Origin: Mixophyes australis
Taxonomy: Eukaryota > Chordata > Amphibia > Anura > Limnodynastidae
Length of the DNA stretch: 64,000 nucleotides
Assembly (NCBI GenBank): GCA_036250195.1
Contig: JAVHZZ010000001.1
Coordinates: 396,674,117-396,738,116, forward strand
Direction: 5' to 3'
Part shown: positions 1-12,500 of the stretch, in pieces
Layout of the letters: the number at the start of each line of letters is the position of its first letter
Numbering within the stretch: the stretch's first letter is position 1
Position numbers and translations under genes: made by a program
The notes under the pieces: generated by a model
The model's database searches: none
Told to the model about the DNA's origin: nothing
The model's input: only the letters and a program-made list of their open reading frames with translations

Positions 1-503
1 TAGTCAGGTGGCAGCACAAAACATATCTGCAGGCAAACACCTATATGGGATAATGTACACTCTATTGCAAATAATAGTCATAAACAGCACCTATCTGTGC
101 TCACATTCCTGAGCTGCACATTCCAGTTACATACACTATTTGCCAAAGTATCTAAGGCACACACACAGAAAGTCTGATTCAACTTTGGAGGTAAGTCCTA
201 GTGCGTGCCATATCTTGCTCAGAAATGGACTTTACACCAGTGTACACAAGTGCATGTAATTTAAGTCCAAACACAAATGACACTTCCGAGAATCTACAAT
301 GGGGGCAATAGGGTAACAGGGGAGGGAAGGGGTGGACACACATAGGCAATGTACAGTCAGGGCGTGCAGAGATCAAGAGCACGGATATACTTCCGATTCA
401 AGCTCTGGGCATCTCTGAGGTACATGTTTTTAGCCATATCATTTGCACCAATGCTTTTTATGTACAGTAGGTACTAATAACATCCTGATATATCTATTCT
501 TGT
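1..503. other. Intergenic start of window, possible old repeat
   Basis: No supported gene. The stretch around 170-400 has moderately complex, repeat-like composition, but no terminal repeats or target duplication can be defined. Confidence 0.4.
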
Positions 504-970
504 AAAAACTACAGACCAGTGAGCTTTACATCAGTAGTAGGGAAATTGATGGAAACACTTTTAAAAGAAAGAGTTGTAGAATATTTCAAATCCAGTAACT
601 TACAGGATCCCAAACAGCATGGATTTACTGGGGGGAGATCATGTCAAACAAATCTTATTGACTATTTTGTCTAGGTGACTAAAGTAATAGATCAAGGGAG
701 GCCATAGATGTAGTGTATCTAGATTGTAGTAAGGCTTTTGACGCTGTCCCTCATCGCAGACTGTTAAATAAACTTGAAAGCTTGGGATTGGATTCTAGGG
801 TGGATGAACAGATAAGATCTTGGTTGCAGGATAGAAAACAGAGAGTTATAGTAAATAGAGTACATACACAGGAGGGAAATGTTACCAGTGGAGTACCCCA
901 AGGATCTGTACTTGGATCAGTTTTTTTTAATATCTTTATTGGTGATATTATAAATATGTTTATAAAGTAA
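504..970 (+). pseudogene. Non-LTR retrotransposon reverse transcriptase fragment (CR1/L2/jockey-like)
   Basis: Conceptual translation from 504 gives NYRPVSFTSVVGKLME followed by a QHGFTGGRSC block. After a frame change near 690-700 the 713-970 frame continues with YLDCSKAFDAVPH and SGVPQGSVLG. These are the fingers/palm blocks of LINE reverse transcriptases: the FD in SKAFDAVPH belongs to catalytic motif A, and GVPQGS is motif B. The FADD catalytic block expected just downstream is absent, because the match ends at about 960. An in-frame stop and the frameshift make it a dead fragment. The endonuclease domain is not visible upstream. The block style resembles CR1/L2/jockey-group LINEs, but I cannot choose a family from so short a piece. 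In life the enzyme would copy LINE RNA at a nicked target. Confidence 0.85.
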
Positions 971-2311
971 AAAGTGTTTATACTTCTTCCCCATGACAGG
1001 ATAGAGATGATGTCAAGAAAGCATAGAGATTTGGCTTGATAGTGTTAGTAGTAAATGTTAAAGTTTCATTACCCTCTTTATATACAATATAATTATAAAA
1101 TTAAGTGTCAAATATACAAGAGAGAATATTATGTTGACAGTGTTATTATTAAGTAAATGTTCACATATAATGTAATTAAATACAAACACAAACATAAAAT
1201 ACAAATAAAATTAAATATCTGAAATAATAATATTGCAAATAAAAAATACACCTGTTGCATTCCCCTTTAAAAATCAAATGGGAATTTTCTTTCCTGCAGT
1301 AGTCCAAATGAAAATGTCAATGAAGTAAAGCAAATGGACAGCTACAACATCATATATAGATGCGATGCGAATTAATTAAGTATCAGCTGGAGGGGTCAAT
1401 ATACAGTCAGCCAATCAGTAATGGGTAAATAGAGCTGCTGATTGTCATCATCATCATTGCCTATTGAGAAGTATTTACTGTACTCTGGCTTCACCAATTA
1501 AGTCAGAGGCTTTCCTTTTTGTTATATTTTTTAAATAAAGTTTGGGAACTCAAATTCGCATCTGTTTTACATCTTATTGACTAATTCAAATTTACCACAT
1601 TATCATCTGATTATCCCATCTTCACATAATTCTTCCAACAAAGACGGTGGATTAGAATGATATCACATTTTACATCAAATAGTTCTAAAAGATAGAACTG
1701 AATTGTATCTTATCCCAGAAAAAAGACCTGACAAATATTCATGCACAAATATAAATAGAAAAAGTTGAAATGTAAACAACATACAAATAAAAACAGAGTA
1801 AAGCTTAATTAACTTAAAATGCATGGTGATATTACATATTCCCATGGTTAATTTAAAAGAGTCTAGTTTAGTTTGGAGTTATAGTGCCTCAAGGTAACTT
1901 GCACAATGGTTAGGCGACTTCAATAATCTGACTTACTTGCTGCAGGTGGAACGTGGGTAGAGACAAAATAATTGTGATTTGCAATGGGGTATGTATTCTA
2001 ATATATTTTGACTCACATATTAAATTATGTATGTATTTTAATTTTCAGATCTCATTTGAGAAATGAAAATGTTTTTGCTACTTTCATTCATTAAAATTTG
2101 TCTGCAAAATAGCTTCATGTGCCAACTGTATGGATTTACTGTCTGAAAACTTAGAAAAAAAAATCTATTGCAATTTATTCCTACAGCATAGCTGAATTCT
2201 GTTTTTAACAAGTCAAATTGGATGCAAAAACTATAGCATAATGGGGAAATTTCTAAACACAATGACCCTGAGATATTTTATATTACACCTTCAATGACAA
2301 TATCATGTATG
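971..2311. other. AT-rich intergenic stretch
   Basis: Only short random frames and A/T-rich sequence are present. I see nothing recognisable here. Confidence 0.5.
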
Positions 2312-2968
2312 TGACAGGATGGACCTCCTATGCCACCCTATCATGTTGCTAGGGACTGACCTGGTCTGCCTTGTCACCATCCCTTTTCTTTATCTCTCTA
2401 ATTACTACAGGTGGTGCTCTGCTGCCACCACTAGGCTCCTTCATCAGCACCTGGAACCGATTAGTTCTAGGTAAGTCTTGCTGCTAATTCACCCCTTGCT
2501 GGCCACCTTGGCTGATACTCTTGACTCATCCTTCAATTCTGGGTTGCTGTAGATGGTTTCCCCTGGGCTCTCACAGTGGCCAGAGCTGCAGAGCATTGTT
2601 ACTAGATTCTAGGTTCCAAACCTCAGAACAGCTGGATTAGAGTGGTCTAATATGTAGGCCACAGGAACTAAAGCTGGTAAGTAGGCATTAAAGCTGGATC
2701 TTGAAGCAATGATGTTTATTTGCTCAGACAGGGTCTTTATAAGGACCATTACACACTAGTTAGATGTATTAGTGATCTCCAGAAGTTCATATGGTATACA
2801 TCTTTACATGGTCATAACCTGGCAGGAGGTTATCCAGCCTCCTGCCCATTTAACCATTTCAGGCTGATTCATTCAGAATACACATAAATCAGCCTGGAGG
2901 GGTTTCACACCATTACCAATTCTGCTAATAGCAGGTGAGGTGTACTTCGCCCTGTCCATGATCTGTCA
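2312..2968 (-). mobile_element. Probable LTR, minus orientation
   Basis: The segment begins TGACAG and ends CTGTCA on the plus strand, giving a 6-bp inverted terminus of the TG...CA type. Read on the minus strand it has a TATA-like TTATAA (2737-2742) closely followed by an AATAAA polyadenylation signal (2715-2720), the order expected at the U3/R junction of an LTR. On the minus strand it lies downstream of the gypsy integrase at 3.3-4.3 kb, with a purine-rich stretch just before it, so it could be the 3' LTR of that element. No target duplication was found, and the LTR-like block at 6.5-6.9 kb does not match it, so the pairing is unproven. Confidence 0.45.
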
Positions 2969-3314
2969 TCTCTGAGCTCCTGTGTGGCACTCAGCCTGCT
3001 GGGTCCCCCAGGATACGCAGCATCTACAGGATTCAATTGAATTCAGGAGACTGCTCTGCAAGACCCTCTGGCAGCCACTCAAGTTGGTTGCTGGAGGTAT
3101 CCACTCTGCAAGACCCCCTTGGCCATCACTGGACATCCAGGGCACAGGTAAGATATTTTTTAATTAAATTAAATACACATATACATTCAAACATATTTTC
3201 ATACACCGGGCTCCTACTGCTGGGACCTAACCCTATTGGTGCTGTGCGCTGGTTACATAGTATCTGCCAATTTAAACATACTTTTTGCTAATTTTGTTAT
3301 TTTTTTAAATACAA

Positions 3315-4295
3315 TTTAAATGTTGCATGTTCATCAACTGAGTTGATGACTTGACTCCCTCTATAGTAAATGGACCAATGTACTGAGGAGCAAACTTCAT
3401 GGAAGGTACATTAAGCCTCAGTTTGTGAGTGGAAAGCCAGACTCGATCGCCTAGTTTGAGTCTGGGTATTGCTCGACATTTGCAAACAGCAATTGTTTTG
3501 TAATTGAAAGAAGCCTTTTACAGGGAAGAGGAACCTCCTTCCATAATTTAGGGAACTGGCATAAAGTATTAACAGCAAGTACAATGGCTGAAGGAAGAGG
3601 CTGAAACTCGAGTACTCTAAGATGAAGATCATAGACTGTGATGAATGGTGTAGACCCAGAGGAGGAGTGGTACTGATTATTGTGGGAAAATTCTACCCAG
3701 GGTAAAAGTTCTTTCCAGTTGTCTTGTGAAGATGAGACAAATATGTGAAGAAAAAGTCCTGATTCAGCCTTTTCAATTTGACCGTTTGTTTGGGGATGAT
3801 AGGCAGACACAAACTTAAGCTTCACTTGGAGAGCTAAACAAGACCACCAGAACTTGGCCATGAACTGGACCCCATGGTGGGAGATTATTTCAGAAGGCAA
3901 GCCATGAAGTCTGAAAATCTCCTGAATAAACAATTGGATCAGTTTTGGAGCGGAGGGTAGTCCAGTGAAAGGAATAAAATGGGCCATCTTGGAAAACCTG
4001 TCAACTTCAACCCAGATATTGAACCCATTAGAAAATGGTAGATCTGTAATAAAGTCCAAAGACAGATAATTCCAAGGTTGGTGAGGAATACACAATGGTT
4101 GAAGTTGGCTGGCAAGTGTCTGATGAGATATTTTATGCTGGGCACACTTAGAACAGGAAGCTATTAATTCATGGATGTCCTGATTTGAGTAGGTTACCAA
4201 TAGGATCTTTGCACAAATTTGAGAGTCTTTTGAACTTCAGAATGTCTGGAGAATTGGGAAGTGTGAGCCCATTGAAGCAATTTCTTGTGAATTGC
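3315..4295 (-). pseudogene. Ty3/gypsy integrase, degenerate
   Basis: Minus-strand translation shows the end of the zinc-binding domain (CSKCAQHK), then the core with LDFITDLP and YHPQTNGQIEKA. It ends with the C-terminal block LRLNVPSMKFAPQYIGP, typical of chromovirus-type Ty3/gypsy integrases. In the core the usual SDRG block reads SHHG, so the second acidic residue of the catalytic D,D,E triad is lost. Frameshifts separate the zinc region (above 4200) and the C-terminal block (below 3480) from the core frame at 3451-4200. The protein would normally join element DNA to the chromosome; this copy should be inactive. It follows RNase H in the usual gypsy order. Confidence 0.9.
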
Positions 4296-4300
4296 TGGAG

Positions 4301-4975
4301 CTATGAAAATTTTCCCTGGAGACTGAGTAGAAACAATATTAGTGGTAGAAAAGGACACAGGATCATTGATGGAACTTTTTTAGTGAAACAAAGATCCTCA
4401 GCTTGAATCATACAATGAGAAAGGGCATTGGCCTTCCAATTCTGGGATCCTGGCCGGTAGGTTATCTTGAAGTCAAACCTGGAAAAGAACAAGGCCCATC
4501 TTGCTTGTCTTGGATTGAGACACTGGGTTGACTTTAGATACAGAAGGTTGTTATGATCTGTGACAAGAGAGATGGGATATTTGGCACCTTCCAACAAATG
4601 TCTCCATTCCACCAAAGCCAACTTAATAACTAATAATTCCTGATCTCCTATAGAATGGTTTTTCTCTGCTGGCAAAAATTTGGAAGTAAAATAGCCACAG
4701 GGATGAAGATATCCATCTTCAAAACGCTGGGACAAAAGGTCAGAACATAACAGGCTGGCGAAAACTGGAGCAGAAATGACAATTTGCTGCAATGGGATGC
4801 TGCTTTAGCTTCTTCAGACCAATTGGAGTTATCAGACCCCTTTTTGGTAAGGGCTGTGATGGGAGCCACATGAGTGGAGAAATTTCTAATTAATTTCCTG
4901 TAATATTTTGCAAATTCCAGAAAGCGTTGAACCGCCTTGAGAGTGGTTGGAAGATCGGTAAATATTTTGACCACA
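4301..4975 (-). pseudogene. Ty3/gypsy RT thumb plus RNase H (second copy, B)
   Basis: The upstream frame (4648-4974) has RFLEFAKYYRKLIRNF and VAPITALTKKG, the connection between RT and RNase H in gypsy elements. After a frame change near 4795 the 4301-4792 frame carries RNase H blocks: [47 protein letters not shown] and [18 protein letters not shown]. The early RNase H segment around the first catalytic aspartate (VDAS...GAGAVLSQ in relatives) appears shortened. The last block reads KANALS where relatives have KADALS, losing an acidic residue. This thumb region repeats one already present at 5141-5365, so segments of two elements seem to be joined here. Confidence 0.85.
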
Positions 4976-4979
4976 TGCT

Positions 4980-5430
4980 TGGTGCTACTCCCATAAAGCC
5001 CATTTAATTGCTTGCAGCTCTCGTTTCACCACGTTATAATACATTTTTGCCACCGTAAACTTTCAGGAAAAGAATGCACAAGGGTGCATCTTGTGATCTG
5101 TAGAATCTTGTTGAGAAAGGACTGCACCAGCCCCGATATCTCATGCATCAACTTCAACAAAGAAAGGTTTATTTAAATCTGAATGGGTGATGACTGGAAC
5201 AGTATAGAATGCTTCCCTTATTTTGATAAAAGTGTTTGCTGCTTCCGGAGGCCAGTTGTTCGTGTAAGCTCCCTTTTTGGTTACAGTAGTTAACGGAGCT
5301 ACAATTGAGGAGAATCCTTGTATACATTTGTGCATACATTTGGAATAATAGTTTGCAAATTCCAAGGAATCAATGTAAGGTTTTTAGGTTGGTAGGTTGC
5401 ACCCATTGTTGGATGGCTTTCAATTTAGCT
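4980..5430 (-). pseudogene. Ty3/gypsy RT thumb and start of RNase H (first copy, A)
   Basis: The minus strand reads LEFANYYSK, VAPLTTVTKKG and FFVEVDA. After a stop it continues DIGAGAVLSQQDS and HPCAFFS, and reaches ELQAIKWALWE at about 4985. This is the RT connection plus the first half of RNase H. It is in register with the RT at 5435-5728 and then stops abruptly where copy B begins again at the RT thumb. Confidence 0.8.
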
Positions 5431-5434
5431 TGAT

Positions 5435-6214
5435 TCATGAAGTTGAGATAGTATAGCCTAAAAAGGTTACCTCAGGAACCTCAAACACGCATTTCTCTAA
5501 CTTGGCAACCAGATGATTCTCTCGAAGCTTCTGGAGTAAATGACAGACCTGAGAACAATGCATGGAAATAGTGCTAGAATAAATAAAAATGTCATCAAGA
5601 TAAGCAACGTCGAAATTGTTTATGAATTCCCTTAAGACATCATTAATATGGTCCTGGAAAACTGCAGCCCAAAATGTATTACTAAGTATTTGCAATGCAC
5701 CGTATGCATATTTAATGCCCTTTTCCACTTGTCCCCCGTCTTTATCCGGACCAAATATTGTGCTTCTCTGAGGTCAATTCTGAAGTAAATCACTGCTTGC
5801 TTTAATTAACTAAATAACTCTGGGACTAGTTATCTGGTTAAAGCCTTGCTAATCAATGCAGGTCAGAGAACCCCATCTGTTTTGGGGACAATGCCCCAAC
5901 AGTCCCAACTGGTGATTTAGAGGGTCTTATAAATCCCTTTTGGAGGTTTTCAGAAAATACTCTTCCATGGCTTTGAGTTCTGGGGGAAAAAGTGAACATA
6001 AACGTTCCTAAGGTAGCTTGGATCTGGGAATTAGATCAATAGCGTTGTCGTATTCTTGATAGTGGTGAAGGGGATCTGTGGATTGTTTGTTGAAAACATC
6101 AGCATAGGCAGCGTACTGAACTGGAAGTTTTGCCTTAAAAATAACTAACCAAACGTATGGACAAAGAGAGGAATGACTGATGACAGGATTCACTTCAGGA
6201 AGTAATCTATCCAT
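5435..6214 (-). pseudogene. Ty3/gypsy reverse transcriptase, degenerate
   Basis: The region starts with a junction block (YADVFNKQSTD and YDNAIDLIPRSKLP, 6008-6214) that precedes RT in chromoviruses. A frameshifted N-terminal palm follows, and then the 5435-5728 frame with the catalytic block VAYLDDIFIYS and the block KLEKCVFEVPEVTFLGY. The YLDD box is intact, but the motif A/B region between 5730 and 6000 is broken by stops and frame changes. The protein would copy element RNA into DNA in virus-like particles; this copy cannot make a whole enzyme. Confidence 0.85.
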
Positions 6215-6430
6215 GGGTTCAGCCTATGCAAAGATTGTGAATAGATAGCCATGGCTATTCCAAGTTGACTGGATGCCCCGGAGCTTGAACCACTAGAAAA
6301 AAATGACCTCAGTGTGCAGGGCTCCGTCTGTGAGCTTTAAATGGACAATTTCGAAATGAATTGATCCCTCTGACAATGGATTACCAACAGAGGTTGAGAC
6401 TAAGATTGGAGTTTCTAGGGTCTCTACAGG
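6215..6430 (-). pseudogene. Ty3/gypsy protease C-terminal remnant
   Basis: Minus-strand translation contains FEIVHLKLTDGALHTEV, then VVQAPGHPVNLE and PWLSIHNLC. The GHPV...PWL...HN pattern is the usual sequence between protease and RT in chromovirus-like elements; the gypsy copy at 35.6 kb has [10 protein letters not shown]. The active-site DSG block is not seen, and no gag is recognisable further upstream, so the 5' part of the element is lost. Confidence 0.65.
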
Positions 6431-6498
6431 AATGGCATTGGACTGAATAAATTATTCATCCATGAAGTTACCTGCCTACCCACTGCCAGTTAGGCCTG

Positions 6499-6948
6499 TG
6501 GATGATAGTATTTTATTATCAGATTTAAAACAAGACAAACAGAACAGAAAAGAGAATGGTCAATTATCAAGCCGGGTCAGAGGACAGGGAAAGGTACATA
6601 AAGTTAATAAACAGGCCGAGAGTTCAAGGGCAGGCAATCCAACAGCAAGGTCCATTAAACAAAGTCAAGGTCAAACACTGAAATCCAGCAAGAGGACATA
6701 TACCAATCTATATGTGATATGGAACTAGCCTAGGTAAACCTAATAACAGCAAGCCAATAATGGCAGCAGTATTATGTAGGTCCTTGCCAATCAACTGCTG
6801 GGTAGAAAGCATGTGAGAAGAGAGTGTTGACTGCTCAGCTGTTAGGTAATGAGCAGTGATGAGTCTTGCAAGAGCTGTTAATCAGCAGCAATGCAGAATC
6901 CCCATTAGCAGCTCAGGAAGCAGGATGAGTAACGTTGCTTAGACAACA
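6499..6948 (-). mobile_element. LTR-like sequence upstream of gypsy pol
   Basis: On the minus strand this begins TGTTGTCTAAGCAACG and runs through pyrimidine-rich sequence, with an AATAAAA signal near 6510-6520. This resembles the gypsy LTRs elsewhere in the window. It lies directly before the protease remnant with no gag in between. Its left edge is a guess, and no target duplication was found. Confidence 0.4.
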
Positions 6949-8896
6949 ACTCTGGAATGGATTCTGAGACAACAGAGCAGGAAAACAAAATACAGAGCAG
7001 CAAAAACGTAACTGTATTGTAAGAGATTTGTTTTTGTTTCACTTGATTTTGCTACTTGTTGCAAATACAAACATTCTGGATTTCTGCAAGTGAGCTTAAC
7101 ATAGCAACATGCTTTATTTTCCAAAGCAATATATATTACAATTGGTACAAATGTATAATTTTAGTTGTTATTATTCAGTTTATAACATTATAACATTCAT
7201 AACATTTTACATGTAACCCAGCATTACACTGAAAGGGTCTGAGGAAAAATGCAGCAAAACTTCTTTAAAGTCATTGGTAAAACAGTTGAACATTAAGGTG
7301 GACATTTTCCAAGATAAAGTTTTCCATATTTTCTAAAGACAAAACCTTTTGAAACTCATCAGATTTCCACCATTTTTCAAAATGCAACATTTCTGTCCCA
7401 ATTTTGTCACATAATCACAATGAAATTAATCAGATTTTCTGAGCAGCAGTTTAAAAAACCACATACTAACACACTGAAAATCTACCAAAAAAGTGCAAAC
7501 ACAACTAATGTGGTAGCGGGAAACCAAACTATAAAAAAAATCAATAATGAAATAATAATGATATACACAGATACAGTGTCAATAATATGCAGCACAGCAA
7601 TCAGCACAAATATCTGGAGACCACTGACTCCACTAATCCTTCTACGCATTTGACCAAACAGCCTGTCATTGATGACCATTAATCCATTGCATGTAGGGAA
7701 TGTAATTCCTCCATTAATGCAGTTTTGCATTTAATTAAATTGCATTGGTGGGTCTTATGTATAGGTACATGTCTCATATTTGAATTTGTGGAGGAAGCAT
7801 TTCCACATTTTCTCCTTCATTGAAAGATGGAGTATTTACAATGCTCTCCCAAGTTTCAAATATTTCTGTGTGTCTTTCTTTTTCAAGAGAAAATCCAACT
7901 AGTCCATGAAAAATATAAACAATACTGTTGACCCCTTGTGTTGCTGTTGTGACAATTTATGCAAACCATGGCAGGACACGGCATTCCTCGGCATGTCTAG
8001 GGCAGAGAACATCGTGGAGTTGGTCTTATGAATGAAGAGTTAAGAGTTAAGTGAGCAAGAGAGTTGACAGTTAAGCCAGCGAGAGAATTGAGAGTTGGGC
8101 CAGCACAAGGGAAGGCAGTTGAAACACTTGCAGGTACTGATGAGAAAGAGATGTCTGAGAGGTATAAGAAGGAGGACACTGATCAGTGTTGGATAAATAA
8201 GAGGATAAGGTATTGTAGGTAATTTTCCTACCATTGGACATGAGGAAACCTCATAAAATAGCAAAGAAGAGGGGGCCTTACCTTTACATGTCAGTAGGTG
8301 TGGAGTCGGAAATCCAGATACACCTGAGCAAGAGCCTAGTTGTCAGAGGACAGTTAGGTTACCAGGAAAGGAATCAGTCTATCAGCAGAGACTGAGAGGA
8401 AAAGAGACTTGTGGAACACACACCATGTGTGAGAGTTTTATTAGCCAACTTAACCATGAGTGAAATCAATTTTAAGTGTGGAAGAAAATATACAGCACCC
8501 AGTACCCGTTCAGAGATTGAGATTATTAGTGATGGGGGACAATCCAATTCTGAACAGGGAGCTATTAAAGTGGGTTTACTAGAAACATACATTTACAGAC
8601 ACCCTAAGGGGTATATAATAGACTTTGTCAGCATTGACTCAAAATAGCAGAAACTATTTACATACAAGGCTCCTATGGTACCCTCTGTATGCCTGCTGCA
8701 GTTAAGTCATACAAAATCCCTAACCCTTGCCCTGGGTGTTTAAGGCTATCAGTAAGACACACAGAGTGAGTTACCTATATAGTTTCTAAATTAGAAATTG
8801 CATTAAGTATTTAAAATAACCTCTTAACATTTTTCTTCTCAGACTCTACTTATAAAGTATCAATGCCATAGTTTGTTTAAATAACCCACGTAACAG
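6949..8896. other. Intergenic stretch
   Basis: No recognised gene. Short frames at 7420-7730 overlap on both strands and look random. A 78-residue frame at 8411-8647 has no family I recognise. The block 7945-8400 is richer in G and purines and may be an old LTR, but its ends cannot be fixed. Confidence 0.4.
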
Positions 8897-9017
8897 TTGC
8901 GTAACTACCATTGGTGATAATGGGGCCCGCTGCATGGCAGATGCAGAGGGTCGGGGCCCAGTTCCATCCTGCCCGCCTCCCTGCACTGGGGCTCACAGCT
9001 CTCTAGTTCAGCCTCTG
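8895..9017 (+). mobile_element. hAT-like MITE relative, boundaries unclear
   Basis: Starts CAGTTGCGTAACTACCATTG and ends near CTAGTTCAGCCTCTG. It shares the termini and the internal GGGGCCCGCTGCA block with the complete copy at 9383-9538. No matching 8-bp duplication remains. Confidence 0.6.
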
Positions 9018-9382
9018 CTGAGCTACTACCTAAATCAAACATACACCAACAAGGCTTTATGACAATTGAGTAGAAAGAACGGTAATGATTTCTAGGCAGT
9101 GATTGTTTTGATAGTTGATAGATGATGTGACTGGATTATATCACCTTTATTAGACTTTTTTCTAGTACTGGTTTTTTTTTTTAAAATATTGGCACACTTG
9201 CACATTGATGTATATTACAATATCACCCTGTACATACATATATTTATAGTCTATTGCAGTTAATGTTAAATTATTGTTGTCGTCATCTTGTTTTTTAATT
9301 TATTGTCAACATTAAATTACACCTACTACTTTCGATCAGATTCTCCGGCCAAATAAAATCCCAGTGGTAATATTTGCAGCAT

Positions 9383-9538
9383 CAGTGGCGGAACTACCAT
9401 TGGGGCAGCAGGTGCGGTTCACCGGGGCCCGTGGAGATAATGGGGCCTGCTGCACAGGAAATTAGTGAGCCGTGGGCCCAGGTTCCCTCTTTCCTGCTTC
9501 CCGGCAATGGGGCCCACAGCTCACTAGTTCTGCCTCAG
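9383..9538 (+). mobile_element. Complete 156-bp hAT-type MITE
   Basis: The termini CAGTGGCGGAACTA and (reversed) CTGAGGCAGAACTA agree at 11 of 14 positions. The element is flanked by a perfect 8-bp target duplication TGCAGCAT at 9375-9382 and 9539-9546. An 8-bp duplication with CAG-type termini is the signature of the hAT superfamily. It has no coding capacity and would need transposase from elsewhere. Confidence 0.85.
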
Positions 9539-9546
9539 TGCAGCAT

Positions 9547-12500
9547 ATTTGTGTGTGTAGCATTCACCCTACACATTTCCACAGAACCAGCAAAGAAGAC
9601 TTGGGTGAAGGCCCCACTAATAGAAAACAGTGATTGAGAAACACACACACAAGTATAAACATTGCATAACACCTCTTCCTGAAGGGAGGAGGGTGGTTTT
9701 CATTAATTTTCTAAAAAATAATTTGAAGGATGCTGGTGTGTGTGCTCTGGTTCTATATTTGAAGAATACTCTTTCTCATGGCTGCTGCAACAGCCAGCAA
9801 CAGTTTTTCCCCTCTAATGCCCTGTTGTAAAATGCGCAATATGGCTCTCTCAAGAGTAACAGGTAAATAATTCACCAATTCCTCTGAGGTGTATCTCCAG
9901 ACGTGGATCCGGAGCCTTCATTCATGGGACATGACCACAAGCAGTAAAAATATCTGCTGTCCGGGATTGACATTTGGGACTACTAAAACAGTCTGTGAGA
10001 ACAATTGTATAACTTCTATGTGAAAATAAACAGACTCTGTGGAAAATATTAAGAAACAATTCCACATATGTGGATTCAGAGAGCAACTTTGCGGATGCTC
10101 ATAAACCTTTCAGCAAATTTTCAGAGTTTAGACTAGGGAAGTTAGCCAGCCATTGCATAAGACCTGATTTAACATTTGGAGAGGCAAATTAATCACACAG
10201 AAGATCATACTGTTAGAGATCGCTTATAGGAGGAATGTTTAATAATAAGGTACCCAGTGGGTTGTCCCAATCCAGTCGTGACAATATTTTAATTATACAA
10301 TTGGCGTAGTGCTACTCCCCTGAAGAAAGGCAAAACCCAATCCTTTGAAATTTTCCCTTAACTTGTATATACCTAATGGTCTTTTTGGAAAATGTATCCT
10401 ATAGCTGGCCATCTGATTGTAATCCCAGTCATGAAGAGGTAGGCAGCCCCACCTCCTTAAAAGGCTGGATTTCCCATAAAGGGTGTATGTATGGATTTAT
10501 ATGGGTTAAACTTATATTTGTTTTTAAGAATATGCCAAGTTCTACATACTAACATAAAAAAGGGTTATCAAAGAAGTTAGATTTGTTGACCATGTAAGTG
10601 TAGAAATATTATTTAACTCATGTCTGTGAGAACATGTTCCTCCAGTGTAGTATTTGCATGATTGTTCTGGTTATGCAGCCAATCTCTTAAGTATCTTAAT
10701 TGTGTTGTTTGGCCATATAGCGATATAGCGCTTCATTTGGAAGATTTATGCCCCCATTTTCTTTTGGTTGTTTAAACTTACTTTTCTTTCTCCATATAAA
10801 GTTATGATAGATGGCCTGTAGGTCCCTCCAGAGTAATGAAACAGGTAAAGTTTAGAGGGGCTTTAATAGTTTAGTAGGTAATGAACCTATCTGTCCGCCT
10901 GAGTAGTACATTTTTGGCCCAATGCTGACATGTATGATTTTAGTGTAGGTACCACATGTTTTACACTCCCCCCCCCCCCAAACCAAATGGTTTCTACAGT
11001 ATGTACTTATATGTTTAAGGGAAAATGTATTTGTAGCCACTGGTCAATGTTTATGGATCCCCTTTTAAGAGACCTTCATTTTTATGGCATTTGTTCAAAC
11101 TATTACCTGGAAAAAGAGAAGGGGTATCTTCATATGTAGAGATTCACTTTTAGGTAAAGTGCATAAAAACAGGGTTATTCATCATCCAATAAATGCTTTC
11201 TACTCAAACCTAACAATACGGCCTTTAGTAAGGATTTGGTTTATAATAGACTTATGACAATAATTTAATCAGGATGTAAAAGACTATTCTATTTTATTGC
11301 TTCCCTCATCGTTCTTATTCACATATTGAATACTTCATCATGTCCATGAAATTACTGCCTAAGGTACACAAAATATTCCCTACTAAGCAGTAATGTATCT
11401 TACACTCAGCAGTGTATACAGAATCTGTCAGCCTTCCATTTTTATAAAGAAAAGTAAAGTACTTCATACTCACGGCTGAGGCTTTTCAAAGTTTGTACTC
11501 AAATTACTTTTGTATTTAAAAAAACAAATACAAACCGAGAAAAAGATCGGCCACTTAAATTAAATCATTTTATTAAAAATTATTCAAGTGGACAATTCAC
11601 ATGCATACACACAAGCATATAATGATGGCTTGGAATATAGTATATTTAAGAAATAATATAGTATAACGGTATGGCTAATGAAACATTTTTTTGTAAGCTG
11701 TAATGAACTATAGCTAGAAGATTGGGTATTAACATATCAGAGTAAAATATCCTGGTGAAACTGTCTAGTGTTGACTTGAAAGCACAGAAAGCTGAAGCAG
11801 AGAACACAGAGAGTTAATCATCAAAAGGTTGAAAGAGAAGGCACCTTGTGCATACAGGTGTACACTATGCACATGGGGGACTCCTAAGGTGCACAAATTT
11901 TGCTGCACTTGCCTAGAATTTTACATAGAACGCTGTGCATTTTTTATATAAATAACATGACCTGACTGCTGCTAATGGCTTCCTGCCAACGGCATCATGG
12001 AAATAAGTCAATTATAAAATATTGTACTTATGCTATTAATATATAGATAAGCAATATAAGTTCACATTCTAGATATTGCAGAAATGTAAAAAATCACCAG
12101 ATAATTAAAATAGTCGCACACCTAGAAATAACATACCGTTCAATCATCTTGTAGCATACAAATGACGTTATCTCTGTGTTTCTCTTCTTATATTAATGTC
12201 TATTTAGATGCTAGAATGGTGACTAAGCATGAAGCATGAAATAATGAAGATAATGTGCTCTTGTCCATTTCTATTAGTACCTCCTTGAAGATAAGCACAT
12301 CCAGTCCATCAAGCAGAAAGGAGCGACTCTAAAAATAAAAGGAGCAAAGCTAAGAACATTGCAAGGATTTGTGTTCATTTTTATAGACACCGGGTTTTCT
12401 TGATGAGCTAGCTATCATCATATAGCAGATATCAAAATATAGAAACCACTCTCCAAAATTAAATTGCTTAATGGTTTCATTAATACTGTAGCTGACAAGA

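Noticed and set aside
2790..2793. TATG target duplication pairing with 2308-2311 for a shorter LTR
   Set aside because: It would leave a U3 of under 50 bp upstream of the TATA box; a 4-bp match in this range is expected by chance.
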